Assembly (NCBI RefSeq): GCF_024679245.1
Contig: NC_090173.1
Location: forward strand, 52,093,018-52,157,017
Length of the DNA: 64,000 nt
Direction of reading: 5' to 3'
Source of the DNA: Pseudorasbora parva
Taxonomy: Eukaryota; Chordata; Actinopteri; Cypriniformes; Gobionidae
The notes under the pieces were generated by a model. That model was not told where the DNA came from and made no database searches. It worked only from the letters and a program-made list of their open reading frames with translations. The position numbers and the translations under genes are program-made. Within the stretch, counting starts at the first letter, position 1. Every line of letters starts with the position of its first letter. Below are positions 48,052 through 60,600 of this stretch, piece by piece.

Positions 48052-49249
48052 TTAAAGGGGGGGTGAAATGCTGTTTCATGCATACTGATCTTTTTACACT
48101 GTTAAAGACTTGGAATCCCATACTAAACATAGACAAAGTTTCAAAAGTTAAGGTGGACGTTTGATGGGAGTATTTCTTTGTCAAAAATACTACTTCCGGT
48201 TAGTCATAAGTTTCGGCAAGTTTTTTGAGATCATGCGTCCCCATTGACGTTAGTGGGGGCGGAATTTCCTTGTATGGGCCTTACGGACAATTCTACCGGA
48301 AGCGCGTGAGAGAGAGCGAGGGAGAGAGCGAAAGCAACAGCCTGCGCGTGAGAGAGAGCGAGGGAGAGAGCGAAAGCAACAGCCTACGCCCATCAAAGCG
48401 GGGCTTGTAGGATGCTGGACAGGTGACAATTACACATAGCACATAACAATGTCACCAAAAAAGTGGGTTTTTGGTTGCCAGACCAAGACAGTCCTGCACA
48501 GATTCGCCAAAAACCCCGCGTTAAGGCAACAGTGGATGTAATTTGCTTTTCCGGATCAGCAACTGAGTTGCGCGAATGTTTATATCTGTTCGCTGTTTCA
48601 TAAACAAGGCCCAGCTCGACGCCGAATTTTCCCAATCGCCTAATGCTGAAGGATGGAGCAGTCCCAACGTTAGAAGGGTGAGTGAGACTGCTTTTAGTCA
48701 CCTTACTGTCTACACAAACCACGCGTAAACACACAAACACACGTGCACAACTGCACTTCCCACATGTAAAAAGACAAAAATACGACGATATAATTCAAGT
48801 ATAAATATGTAAATAACACAAGCCGCTAAGCATATTATATAGTTAGTGTATAACTTGTAACTTACCACATACAGACGTCCTGCTCTAGTCGTTTTTGCTG
48901 CTGCTCCTGTTCAACTGCAGCCTCTGGGTCTGATTCCGGATCATAGATGTATGGCTGTATCCGATTAAAAGCCATATTTTTATTTTGAATAAAGTTTTTT
49001 TCCGCTGTTAGGGATGCACTCGACTCAACACACAGCGCGCTGCTGCACACGTCATTATTTAGCTCCGCTCACACGACACGCCCCCACCCGCTCGGCTTTT
49101 TTCGGAAAGACTCGGAACAGCGCATCTTTCTTATATAATTATTAAAAAAATAAAAACTTTTCGGAGATATGCAGGATGCAATGCTACTCTATAGGTACTC
49201 AAGATTGACATGACACTGACTGAAACTGAGTGTTTCACCCCCCCTTTAA
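48052..49249. mobile_element. TTAA-flanked MITE (1198 bp) with 17-bp perfect TIR
   Basis: TTAAAGGGGGGGTGAAA at the left is perfectly inverted at the right (TTTCACCCCCCCTTTAA). The interior is GC-rich in places and holds a 42-bp tandem duplication. A second copy of this family runs off the right edge of the window (63860-64000). Confidence 0.92.
48302..48385. repeat. Two tandem 42-bp units
   Basis: Perfect 42-bp direct duplication starting GCGCGTGAGAGAGAGCGAGG at 48302 and 48344. The unit length keeps the reading frame, so an overlapping open frame carries a repeated 14-residue block; this is a consequence of length, not proof of coding. Confidence 0.97.
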
Positions 49250-49336
49250 CACAATTTTTAAAGGGTGTATTCACACTTGTTTGCTTCTCTGGGTTCTTTT
49301 TGTCCGGATCGAAACATTTAGAAACTAAAACATTTA

Positions 49337-49668
49337 GGCTGCATCGGAAATCGCATACTTCCGTAGAAGTATGTCTAAAATCAAAAGGTACCCGGATGAC
49401 CTACTTCTTCAGTTTGTGAAGAGTGCATACGATGGACAGAGTATCCCATGAGGCCACAGGTAGGGATTCATGAATATAAATGAAGCAATGTAACCAACGC
49501 TGGTAGATCACATGATCATGACAGCATTGCGATTGTAGTACGGCCAGATTACATTCATACTACACAAATTCATATTATACAGAACATACGTTTTTAGCAG
49601 TCGTGAAGTAATTACTTGTTCATAAACAAAGTAGCTACTCATAAGAGTATGTGATTTCAGACGCAGCC
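49337..49668. mobile_element. MITE with GGCTGCATCGGAAATCGCATAC ends (332 bp)
   Basis: The right end, inverted, is GGCTGCGTCTGAAATCACATAC, matching the left at 19 of 22 positions. A diverged copy is at 1065-1345. No target duplication is evident. Confidence 0.9.
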
Positions 49669-49835
49669 ACAGTTCTGGTTCGCTTAGCCTTCACGCTGTC
49701 ATTTTTAACACCAAACCTAAAGATACAAAGAAAATTAATGACTTTAATTTCGTGACTGGACTTATCGAACATCCAAAAACAATGCTGTGTGCTGGAATAA
49801 ATGCGCTCATTGTAAGTGTTTAGTTACATAAGATG

Positions 49836-49975
49836 GTGTTTTAACCAGCTGAGAACTCGTGAAGAGCTTATTAATGTATAAAGGAGTCGAAACAGCTTCA
49901 GGAATCCCTCCGTCACACACAAACACAGATCTGCTGTGAGGAGATTTTCATTTTTGGGTAAACTATCTCTTTAAA
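49836..49975 (+). repeat. Copy of the right half of the 22774 repeat plus MITE end
   Basis: Shares CAGCTGAGAAC, GGAATCCCTCCGTCACACAC and ACACAGATCTGCTGTGAGGA with 22.9-23.0 kb, then ends ATTTTCATTTTTGGGTAAAC ... CTCTTTAA. Confidence 0.8.
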
Positions 49976-50044
49976 GCAATAGTTTTATTGTTGATGACTA
50001 TGCACCATTCAAATATCGTCTCTTTGATGAATTGCTTCTGTTCC

Positions 50045-50098
50045 TCTTTTGTAAGTCACTTTGGATAAAAGTATCTGCTAAATGCATTAATGTAAAAA
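50045..50098 (+). repeat. LINE/SINE 3' tail fragment (L2-like)
   Basis: TTGTAAGTCACTTTGGATAA followed by AAGTATCTGCTAAATGCATT is the well-known 3' tail of fish L2-type LINEs and the SINEs that use it. Confidence 0.75.
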
Positions 50099-50751
50099 CA
50101 GTGTACCTACAGTCAGTGTCTCTACGGAACAGCTATTTGTACTTGTCATGCCATAATTGGATATGACAATGTTGAAATATTTGGTCTGATCTTTCCAATT
50201 CATTTCTTGATTTGTTTACAAAACCATTTTGAATGACTTCCAGTTCAGATTTATCCAGGCCAAAGCAGTTAACAGCTCTCTGGAGGGGATGAGTATCGGT
50301 TGAAAAGGGCCTTTTTCTCATTATTTCTCAGTGTTTCTCACACAAAAGGACAAATTATTTTTCAGTGGCAGCAAAGAGTATTTGGCATCGAAATAGTTTA
50401 AAATAAAAGTCAATAACAATCAACTAAATTAAGATGAGTTGAAAGTATGGACCACCATTAATTGTAACAGCATGGTCTTCAGAATTTCCCCTTTCGTAAT
50501 AATCTAGAGTCAACAACTTTAGAACAATAGCAAGAATATATTCATGATTGGTTGTAAACATAGGGGTTCTTTTTGCGCAAGAACATTTACTGTGCACATA
50601 TGCATACAACTTATTATGGATCAAGACCTGTCTGTTCAACTAGCAATTCAATTAGCTTTCAGCTTCAATGCTGTTGCCATGTAAAGTGAGTAAGCAAGGT
50701 AAATCAGTATAAACTTGCTTAGACCAGTAGTAATGCCTTAAGATGGACAAT
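50099..50751. other. No feature recognised
   Basis: AT-rich sequence without a gene. Confidence 0.4.
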
Positions 50752-52250
50752 TTTAAAGCTCAAAGCTGCAGTCCGTAACTTTTTTTGGTAAGTTTTGAGC
50801 GAGTACATAACCAGCCAGTGTTCAAAACAATCTACTCTTATCCCGATTCCCAATGGTAAGTTTGTAAGGCCGGGGACACATTGCAAGCGTGCCCCTGCTG
50901 CATTGAGCGTCTCGGCTGCGTGGCATGTCCGTTTTTATTTCCACTCCCATGTTAACAGCTTAGAGCTTGCACACTGCCTGCGTGACGCGCGCCGTGCATG
51001 CTTGAAATAGAAGAGACGCCTATTTTTCACGCGACACGCAAGCGCGTTGGAAGTGTTTCCAGGCAAAATAGAATAGGAAAATATGTTTATATGTCATTTT
51101 GACACGAATACATATTAATAAATTACATTTTCATGTTTGAAAGTCTGTAGGTAAACATAAACGCAGATACAGGCCTAATTTTAAAAATAAGAAACAACAT
51201 AATTATCGATTTTGAAATATTAAACCTGTCAATACAGAATGAAATATTCTGTAGCCTATTTTGCCGTCAATACCATAGATATGTGGTCAATAGGCTACTG
51301 CCGACGTTGTCTTTGCTGTATCAATAGGCAATATATTTATATTTATCATGAAGTATAGGGCTTCCCTGTACATTAATAGCAGCAGCAGCGCCGCGTCAGA
51401 CACGCTTCTGGTGTGCAAAGACAGAAAAAACGGCAGGCAGCCGCCCTGCGGCTGACACACAACAGAAACGCCACGCTCACACGACACTTGCAGTGTGTCT
51501 CCGGCCTAATAGAGTTATAATTTGAGTGATACTGGTGGGTTTCTGCGAAAAACTCGATCATGCCGCCATTCGTCTTTGACTCATTACGTCACATCTGTAC
51601 CCATAAAGAAGGAGTTCAGCTAGTAGTATCGGATGTGAGGATGCTGCAGGTGGCGGATCATTTATTGCCTTTTCTCCCAGCAGCTGGAATAATTAAACTC
51701 ATCATTTTGATAACGGATTGTAATCCAGAAAACGACAATCATCAGTGACAGCTGGAGATTCACCCGCAGACAAAAACAAACAGAAACTGAGATGTACAGC
51801 TAACGCTAATCCACACTAAATACACATAGTCACGTAATGCTGATGTTGTTACCATTAACAATGTGAGAATAACGTATAACCGTAATAATAATTTGCACGG
51901 TTTGATTTGAGCCATCGTTAGATTTAATCACCGTTGTTAGCCGGTTTATTATTGTAATGCCTTTCTTTACCTCAGTTGGTCAGAACAAAACTGGGCAGAC
52001 ATGTTACTCACTTTTTCAGTCTTATTTTGGTAATTTTCCAAGATGTATAATCTGTGATTGAAGTGCAGTATACACACCGGTGTGGTGAATGACTGACCCA
52101 CACACACTCCTCAAAACATGAGATTCGTCCGTGCTGAGGAGCCGCCGACGCACAACCCACATAAAGATGATAATTCAACAAATTACTGCAATTACAGGTT
52201 TCAAACAGAGATGGCGACACAGAGGCAACACTTACGGACTGCAGCTTTAA
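50752..52250. mobile_element. TTAA-type MITE with 17-bp perfect TIR, carrying a nested element
   Basis: AAAGCTGCAGTCCGTAA (50762-50778) is perfectly inverted at 52232-52248. The right edge continues to TTTAA; the left edge has TTTTAAAGCT just outside, suggesting a small local expansion of the end. The nested element is at 50868-51506. Confidence 0.85.
50868..51506. mobile_element. Nested element with GGCCGGGGACACATTGCAAG ends (639 bp)
   Basis: The right end inverted reads GGCCGGAGACACACTGCAAG (17 of 20 matching or better). It is flanked by TAA on both sides (50865-50867, 51507-51509), a target duplication typical of PIF/Harbinger (TWA). GC-rich ends contrast with an AT-rich centre. Confidence 0.88.
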
Positions 52251-53926
52251 ATAATGTTTTACTCAAGAGATATCGCTTTAAAGCATTTACTATTGCAACT
52301 GCATTCCTGTAAATTAATCTCTCGCTTTAAGACATGTAAGTGAGGAGTTGAAATAACATTTTGTTTTTTGGTAGTCAACAACACCACAAACACTGTCAAT
52401 GCAGCTCAACTTGAAGCTATTCCTCTAACTATCCCAGGAGATAATGTTATTGCCAGAAGTGACAAAACGATCAACATGTACTCGGTGTTATGTTTTTACA
52501 GAGATTTACGAATATATCCAAGGGAAACTTTGGGGTGAAATCCCATGGAGCTACTGTAGAAGACGGATCTCCTGCCTAGTCAGAATGCCACGCCGCTGTA
52601 ACTCCTGCATCCATAACATCGTATCTAATTCAGCGCTCACAAACCGCAGACCTGAATACTGACTTATGTGTAGACCCATCCAAGCTCTACTGCCGAATTG
52701 GAGACGGATCAGTCTCTGTCTCGCTCGGCGCTCCAGAGCTTCTCCAAAGAGTCTGGAACGGCTGTTGACACTCCCAGTCTTTAATGTAGGATCAAGAAAA
52801 GCTTTAAGTCATTACTCTTTTCAACCCACCCCTCTATTCTTGTCTTAACTACTTTCAAATGTTTAATAATGCTGCCTTCAGAGGTCATTTGTTCCACTGA
52901 GATGCACAAAGTGATCCTATATGCAGCTAAAATGGACTTCGTTCTCACAATAGACACAAACCATAAAGATGTAGAAAGTTCATAACATTAAATAATCGTC
53001 ATTACCAAGACTCCATGCAAATTATGTGGTACTGAACAAAAATCTGTAACGGAATCAGAAATTTGTTTTTAATTCTGCATAATTAACAGACTTTTAGCAT
53101 AATCAGTTGTTTGAAATGACTCCCAATGACTCATATAAGTAAGTAAAGCTGTTCTTGAAAGACAAGAACCACCCAAGGTAATTAAACTAAGATGTTTTTG
53201 CTATTAAATGGAGTTTCTTTTCTTTCACAAATGGTAAATAATCCATGTAAGCATATACTGATGGATCTCTTTAATTATGTATTTTTCATCCAAGGTAAAA
53301 CATGGCACGTTTGAACAAACCTTCTCAAATAAAGTCAAATTATTCCATGAATAAACCTGGAATGAATGCATGGCAGATAAAATACGGGCAATTATGAAGA
53401 TATGCTCTTAGTGAGAATTATCTCCAATGCAAAAAGTGTTGAAAAAGAACAAATCACAGCGAACACAAAGTATTTATCATTGACCTACTTCAAAAGATGA
53501 ATTACCAAGTACTGCAAAGACGTATGATTTTAGAGAGCAGTTATGTTCATTAAAAAGCACAGTAGTCCACTGTAAAGTGATCAGTCGACTATGAGAAAAC
53601 CATACTAATTAACTAAACCATGTGTAGAAACTCATAATGTATTATTATTATTGCAATAAAATGTTCATAATGTAATAATTCTCAGTGTAATAAATCAAGC
53701 TCATAATTTAATACAAATGTCCACATTGAGCAATGCACTACATTATAAACTCACCGAAACAAGTCATATTTTCATTATTCTAACAGCTTTCAAAACATAA
53801 AAACATATTTGTATTCCTTTACAGTACATTTTTGAAGTCTTAAACAACAGATTTAAATATTTACGCTATTATCCTCATTAATAAACAAAGCATGGTATTC
53901 CTTTATAGATACAAATCTAAATAGTC
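52251..53926. other. No gene recognised
   Basis: 52440-52860 has moderately long frames (for example a minor frame with VDPSKLYCRIGDGSVSV near 52670) but is broken by stops and not recognised; it may be a degraded coding or repeat sequence. 52860-53926 is AT-rich and featureless. Confidence 0.35.
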
Positions 53927-54106
53927 TTAAAGAGATAGTTCACCCCAAAATGAAAATCCTGTCATCATTTACTCACCCTCAAGTTGTTCCAAACCTGTAT
54001 GAGTTTCTTTCTTCTGCCGAACACAAAAGAAGATATTTGGAAGAATGTTTGTAACCAAGCAGAGAGCAACCATTCACTACCATAGTAGGGAAAAAATACT
54101 AGGGTA

Positions 54107-55385
54107 CACTGTCAAAAAAAAAAGAAGGTACATTTCTGTCACTGGGGCGGTATCCCAAGGTACAAAACCAAACTAATGTGTCCCTTTAAAGCAACACTGG
54201 GTAACTTTTGCTCTCGGGGTCCCCCTACAGTTTGGAAAAAATAATGTCCTCAACTACTGTCTGTGTAGTTGAGGTCCTCAACAACTAGTGATCTGTCATC
54301 CTACAACAGGGGATGCCATCGCGCATGCATTTGTTGACATGACAACCCTGATAGCCCTGAACTAGTGATGCGTGGGTCGTCTCATAACCCGCGGACCCCG
54401 TATGTCTATTTAATGGTCGCGGGTGCGGAGCGGGTTGTAAAAATATATACAGTGGTGCGGGGTGGGCCAAATAACTTCATAAAAGCGTCCCCGCGGGTTG
54501 GTGCAGCACTAACAGTTACCCTGAACACTGCAGGAGGAGTTCACATGCAGGTGTTCTTCTGGCGGCGCGTGTGAAATGTCTTCATCCCAAGTACAGTCAG
54601 TGGCATATGTTTCAGCATGTCATATGAATATAATTTCATGGGTTTTATTTTTTTCAAACGCCAAATAATCACGATGCTCACGTTTACAAGCCAGCGTTAT
54701 TATAGTAGTGTATTGGTTAGCGTTTTACAGAATCTATATGATACTTCAGTTCAGTGTTTGAGTGGTAGGTAATCACCATAACAAGCAGGACAGCATCGGT
54801 CGGGCACGCCTCCTTCAGCTCACGCCAACGAGCAAACGCTGGTCACATGTTGATCCTCGTCCTGCCTTTAATCCCATCACTTTTTCGTTTCCTCTTATTG
54901 CTTTCCTCCAACAAAACCTTTTCTTTCTTATTTGTCTCTGCTGCTTCGGACATGACTATATTATCCGACGAACAAAGTTGGGCTCGCACGTCCAAATTTA
55001 AGGAAGTGTGTGTGTTGGTGGAAGTGACGTATATGCCATAAAGCAGTCGAATTTTGTAGTTCTTTTTTTTCTCGGGTTACTACCCGAAACCCGAAGTTTA
55101 AAAGTACGATTAAAAACGATACAGACCCCATAAAGCTATGGCAGACGTGTCATTCAACCTATTGTAAGTCGATTTATCATCACAAGAGTCTTAAAAAAAA
55201 TATTATGAAGGTTGAAAAGTTACCTAGTGCTGCTTTAAGGTACTAATTCACACTATTGATATGTACCTTTTAAAGTACTAATATGTACCGTTTTGAGGTA
55301 AGTAAGGTACAAATATGTACCTTTTCACTTTTTTACCTTAGAGTACTGCCCCAGTGACAGCACTGTACCTTTTTTTCTGAGACTG
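54107..55385. mobile_element. TA-flanked MITE, middle layer
   Basis: Left end CACTGTCAAAAAAAAAAGAAGGTAC pairs with the right end inverted CAGTCTCAGAAAAAAAGGTAC; TGTCACTGGGGC is also present in both arms. TA on both sides (54105-54106, 55386-55387). It is itself split by 54186-55238. Confidence 0.88.
54186..55238. mobile_element. TTAA-flanked MITE, inner layer (1053 bp)
   Basis: TTAAAGCAACACTGGGTAAC at the left and GTTACCTAGTGCTGCTTTAA at the right, an inverted repeat with 2 mismatches in 20. TTAA lies at both edges. Confidence 0.92.
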
Positions 55386-55539
55386 TAGCCAATTGTTGCT
55401 TTCTCTGCTTTGTAACAAACATTCTTCCAAATATCTTGTGTGTTCAAAAGAAAGAAACTCATACAGGTTTGAACAACATGAGGGTCAGTAAATGATGACA
55501 GTTTAGCCAAAAATGAAAATGATCTCTTTAACCTGCCTA

Positions 55540-56262
55540 CTACTATTACTCATCCAAGATGTTCATGTCTTTCTTTCTTCAGTCAAAAAGAAAATAATTT
55601 TGAGGAAAACATTCCAGGATTTTTCTCCACATAATGGATTTCAATGGCAAGCAGCGGTTGAAGGTCCAAATCAATGCAGCTCCAAAGGGTTTCAAAGGCT
55701 CTGCCCGACCCCAGACGAGGAAAAGGGTCTGGTCTAGACAAACCATCGGACATTTTCTAAACTAAAATAAAAATGTATATACTTTTTAACCACAAATGCT
55801 CGACTTTTGTTTTCTGCTTCTTCGCGGCGTAAGACGGCATTACGTCGAAAAGGTCCCGGTCGTGACGTAGGTGTACCGACCCAGTGTTAAAACAAACGTG
55901 CAAAGACTAAATTAAATGCCCTTCACAAAAATAAAGGTAAAACAACAATGACGGACGATTTTAAAGTTGGAGGAGAACATGAGATGGAGTTTTTCAGCAC
56001 TGGGTCAGTTACAGTCACGGACGGGACCTTGCCGATGTGTGAATTTGTGGATAAAAAGTATATAAATGTGTTTTTTTTTTTAAATGTCTGATGGCTTGTC
56101 TAAATAAGACCCTGTTCATCTTGTGGGATCATGCAGAGCCTCTGAAGCCCTTCCTCTGAAACGGCATTGATCTGGACCTTCAGCCGTTGGTTCACATTGA
56201 AGTCCATTATGAGGAAGATTGACATGAACATATTGGATGAGATGAGGGTGAGTAAAATATCA
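55540..56262. mobile_element. Foldback element
   Basis: Inverted arms: CAGCGGTTGAAGGTCCAAATC near 55655 with GATCTGGACCTTCAGCCGTTG near 56170, and GTATATACTTTTTAACCACA near 55775 with TGTGGATAAAAAGTATATAA near 56050. An open frame from 55949 overlaps the arm and is not a gene. Confidence 0.75.
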
Positions 56263-56264
56263 GG

Positions 56265-56400
56265 AAAAGTTTACACTGAGGAAAATAAGTATTTGAACAC
56301 CCTGCTATTTTGAAAGTTCTCCCACTTGGAAATCATGGAGATGTCTGAAATTGTCATCGAAGGTGAATGTCCACTGTGAGAGACATAATCTATATTAAAA
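56265..56400 (+). repeat. 5' end of a Tc1/mariner-type fish element
   Basis: ACACTGAGGAAAATAAGTAT then TTGAACACCCTGCTATTTTG and CCACTGTGAGAGACATAATC are familiar terminal sequences of a teleost DNA transposon. The rest of the element is missing. Confidence 0.75.
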
Positions 56401-56589
56401 AAAAATCCAAAGTCAACATTTTTAGTGTATGTGAACAGGATTCCCACATTTTGACCAAAGAAATACATAATTTTAGCACAATTATATTTCTATTTTCTCA
56501 ATTTTACACTTATTGGCCACTTCTACACATTTTTAAACTTTACAGAACTAGAAAAAAAATGTGTTGAAAAGACCTGTAAAAATCACAAT

Positions 56590-57350
56590 TATAAAATAGC
56601 TCAGTATCTCCAGGCTTTCCGTGAATGTAGACGCCCCGATTTAAGCAAACAGGCTCGTTTCCAACATGCGAGCAATATTTTTGCAGTTGCCCTTAACTAC
56701 GGGCTCCGACATGTTGATCTTTCCTCGTCCTCTGCTTACCCGACAACAAACCCATGCAAGCGAACCCCTCGACAGCACTGCTGGAAACTCTGGCGGCAGG
56801 TTAGCACAATTATCGGAGCTCAAACGCTGGCTTGATGAAAGACCGGGAGCCCCCTTGAGCGACTCCACGTCTTGTTTATTTACCCTCAAAATTACACCCC
56901 TCTTCTCTTCCTGTGTCATGTTCTTTGGTTCCAATTTGTTTTGTTATGCTTCCACTAAAAACTGAACAACTACGCGTGTGGTCGCAATCATTTTACCAGG
57001 CTGACACTCTCTCTGCGCGCACATTCCTCCCCGTGCCCTCTCACCTCCAGGACACCTTCAACCGCGGCACTGTGCGGGACGGCGAGGGGAAGGGGAACTT
57101 CAAAGTGGCCGGAGGAGAGGGGGGGGCTTCTTTTTCCTGCCACTTGTCATCATCTAAGGGTCTTTGCTGCCTCCCTTATTACTTTAATCAATTCCAACTG
57201 CTTCAAGAGGCTTTGATGGGGAGCGGGGCAGAGCATACTGGAAACACCTGCCGCTGAGCAGAGCACAGGTGGCCCACAGAGACTCCAGACCTCTTCAAAA
57301 ATAAAAAATAAACCACTAAACATGGACAAGATCACAAGTGAAATAACTCA
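56590..57350. other. Repeat-poor island downstream of cenpx
   Basis: About 700 bp of evenly composed sequence immediately 3' of cenpx. It has overlapping open frames on both strands (for example 56641-56934) but no recognisable domain or exon structure. Candidate conserved noncoding DNA. Confidence 0.35.
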
Positions 57351-57359
57351 ATAACGATT

Positions 57360-57365
57360 TTTATT
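57360..57365 (-). terminator. Polyadenylation signal of cenpx (AATAAA)
   Basis: A canonical AATAAA on the minus strand, 130 nt after the cenpx stop codon. This implies a short 3' UTR of about 150 nt. Confidence 0.6.
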
Positions 57366-57494
57366 GATATAGTCATACATTTAATACATGCACACTGTCA
57401 AAATAAGAGTGCTACATTAGTGGAGAGGTGAAGTGAAGTCCAGGGTGTTGGGCTGAACTAGGTTGCGTCGCCATCTGCTGGCTCCACTGCCACA

Positions 57495-57509
57495 CTAAAA
57501 GTCAAGAAG
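57495..57509 (-). CDS. cenpx: cenpx terminal coding exon (LLDF, stop)
   Basis: Only 15 coding nt (CTT CTT GAC TTT TAG) after a strong acceptor (TTTTCCTTTGCAG). It supplies the LLDF C-terminus known in CENP-X, in the right phase, 3.3 kb beyond exon 4. Confidence 0.88.
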   Translation of the reverse strand, partial: LLDF

Positions 57510-57554
57510 CTGCAAAGGAAAATTTGACATTGTCAGATATGATAGTTTTGTAAT

Positions 57555-57630
<76 letters not shown>

Positions 57631-60600
57631 CTGACAGATTGATCATATTTACAGAGTAAAGAACTATTATTTTAAAAAAATCTTTTTTTTTTTTTTCAAA
57701 AACAACTTTTGTGAATTCTATGTCTTTACTGATAATTAGTTTGTGGTGAAGTAAATACTACAGAAAAACTAATGTAATTTTTTTTTATAAAAAGTACATT
57801 CAGGCAATAATAAAAGAAAGGAAATTCTATATTAGTACTCAATTCAAGCTTGTAGAAATTAAAGCGTAAATATCAGCATTATAAAATTAAGTAAAGCTAC
57901 TTATCTGATGCTTGTGTTCCCATCATGCACTGGGGTTTGAATAATTAAGGAGGTTTTTTGTTTGCCGTTTTCCAATTGCATTTATTTTTTGTTAGGTTTA
58001 GCCATTTTGTGACATTTGAAGTTTCCTTTGTACTCAAAATGACATCCACACTCAAAAACGATCGATCAAATGTTACCGTTACTGTAATTTTTGTACCATA
58101 TATTGAAGTGTCTGTGATTAGGTCCCAATTTCTTTTTTAATGTATATATTGAGTCTACACAACATATATTGTGTTATTTACTAAGATGCTTCTAAGTAAA
58201 GCATACACTTTAAAAGTGTGGTTTAATTCAACACGATGCGTTATTTTATTTTTTGTAAAATTTATTGCAAAGGAAACCTTTTACAGGCCAAAATAAAATG
58301 ACTTGAAAAGAAGTCTCTTCTGCTCACCAAGGCTGCATTTATTTATCAAAAAAAATAAAGTGAAAAAGTAAAAATGTAAAATAGCTGTTTTCTATTTAAA
58401 TATATTTTACAATGTATTTTATTTCTGTTATCAAAGCTGTTTTTTCAGCATCATTACTCCAGTCTTCAGTGTCACATGATCCTTCAGAAACCATCATGAT
58501 CAAGAAACATTTATGATTATTATTATTAGTAATAGTATTATTATCAATGTTCAAAACCGTTTTTGTTTTTCATGAATGCATGAATGCACCAATCATGAAT
58601 GCATTAAATTGATCAAAAGTGACAGAAGACATTTATAATGTTACAAAAGATAATAAATGCATTAAAACTTTCATAAATGCTGTTCATTGAACTTTCTATG
58701 CATCAAGAATCAACAAAAAAAACTATAATAATAATACATGTTTAATGATCATGAATGATTCCTGATCAGATTTAAGATTTAGTAAAGCAAAGAAACACAG
58801 CTAACTGAGTAACATTTTCAAAATCCAATTTTTTAGAAAGAATTAAAAGATGATTTTTAGAATTAATCAGATTAGATGGTAATTGTTAATGAGTCCATTG
58901 TTTGTTCAATAATTCAATAATAATGAAGCAAATATACAGCTCTGTCCAAACGTTTGGAAATATGAAGTGTTTTTTGTAGGTTATGGCTGTATTTATTTAA
59001 TTAAAAATACAGTTAAAAAGTAATATTGTGAAATATTACAGTTTAAAATAAGATTACATTTTACAATGTAGTTAACATTATAGTTATCATAATAATATAT
59101 ATTGTGTTATTGGTGTGAATGGGCTTTAAGAGTGCTGGCAAAGCTACTGGGTCTGCTTTTACTTTTTGCCATTTTACAGTGCGTTTCAACTCTCTGTTCA
59201 CAGGCATCTAAAAATAACGCAATAACAAATTAAATCATGCAAAAATGCATTCAAATATTAATATTTATTAAGCTGAACACATATTGGTCCGAGCTAAACA
59301 TTCCTCATTTGTCTGTGAAATAAATAAGATGCTAAAATTGTTATTTAAACAGGGATACTGTAATTCGGGGTAATGGATGACACTTTGGTGTAACAGAGAA
59401 TCTGCATTACACAAAACTTCTACTTCAGCTTATATTGCAGACCATCAACTGGCCACCTTTATCACACAGTGAGCTTGACCAGCAAAGCTATTCACAATTA
59501 GGGCTGCACGATTATGACAAATATTGTCAACTATACATTGGTTTGGTTTCTTATTTAAATAAATTAAGGTTAAAAATGCATCCGATAATCAGGACTTCAC
59601 ACTGGGTAGTTCTGGGAACTGTAGGCATCAAGATGGTTCCCAGAGAACTAAATGTTCCACAAGGTCCTGGTTGCATTCACACCGCCCGTAGGACTAAAAG
59701 TGTCCGCCCGTAGGACTTAAGTGACGTAAGCTGCAATTATTGTTGGGACTTTTATTTTGACGGCGCCGAGAACGCCAGAGTCTGAGCACAGGGCCCTCAC
59801 ATTCTCTAAAGTCAAGTTCAAGTTTCACTTTATTTATCCTTAGAAAGGAAATTTAGTGTGCAGCAGGATATCTAAAAAACTAAAACAGGATAAGAGCACC
59901 ACCAGATGCCAACAACATTATACACAACACAGGACACACATCAACACAACAATGGAGACACTCCTTTACCAGAACCAATGACAAAAAACAATAAAATACA
60001 CGGACAGTACCAGTATGTCATAATAAACAGTGACAGGAATATAAAAATAAAAAAAATACTATAAAAATGAAATAAAATAATTCATAAGATATCCCCTAAA
60101 AGTGCATTCAGATTCCTAATAGCCACAGGAATAAAAGAATCCCTGGCACGTCTGGTTCTTAACATAGGTAGCCTAAAACGGCGACCTGAGGGGAGCAAAT
60201 TAAACTCCCTAAAAAGTGGGTATCAGAACAATTTAAAATGTGATTAGCCTTACCCCGTACCCATTTATCATATATATGTTGCAGCTGCATATGTTACTCT
60301 GTCTTGATTAGCTTATGATCTTTTTAACAGACCTGTCTAATGTGTTATTAGGCAGAACTGCTACAAAGAAAGTAGCCATTATATGAAAAAGTGTTAGCGT
60401 TTGCCATGTGGTTGATGTTCAATGTCACTAGATGAGCAGAAATACATTATCATATTTGTCCCCTCAAAGTTGCGTTGGATTGTCTCCTCAGCATAAGGGT
60501 TGGGCGGTTCATATATCACCGTTTTCCATGATGGTGGATGTTATTTTGCGTGCGTTCTGCCAGTAAGCGTACACTTTCGTCACTGGTTGTCCCTATTGTG

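Larger units (their letters stand above)
53927..55531. mobile_element. TTAA-flanked foldback MITE, outer layer of a nest
   Basis: Starts TTAAAGAGATAGTTCACCCC and ends GATCTCTTTAA. The arms pair over about 150 bp (for example AAACTCATACAGGTTTG and CAAACCTGTATGAGTTT). It is split by the element at 54107-55385. A 20-bp block near its right end is inverted relative to expectation. Confidence 0.9.

Noticed and set aside
48225..48410. Frame with a repeated VRESEGESESNSLR block
   Set aside because: Produced by a 42-bp duplication inside a MITE.
52440..52860. Possible exon of an unknown gene (VDPSKLYCRIGDGSVSV)
   Set aside because: Stops interrupt the frame upstream, and no family could be named. 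Left as unassigned.
55949..56080. Open frame beginning MTDDFKVGGEHEMEFF
   Set aside because: Lies in the arm of a foldback element; its second half is the inverse of noncoding sequence near 55770.
56641..56965. Overlapping open frames of about 97-99 codons on both strands
   Set aside because: No known domain, no matching splice structure with cenpx, and no way to choose a strand.
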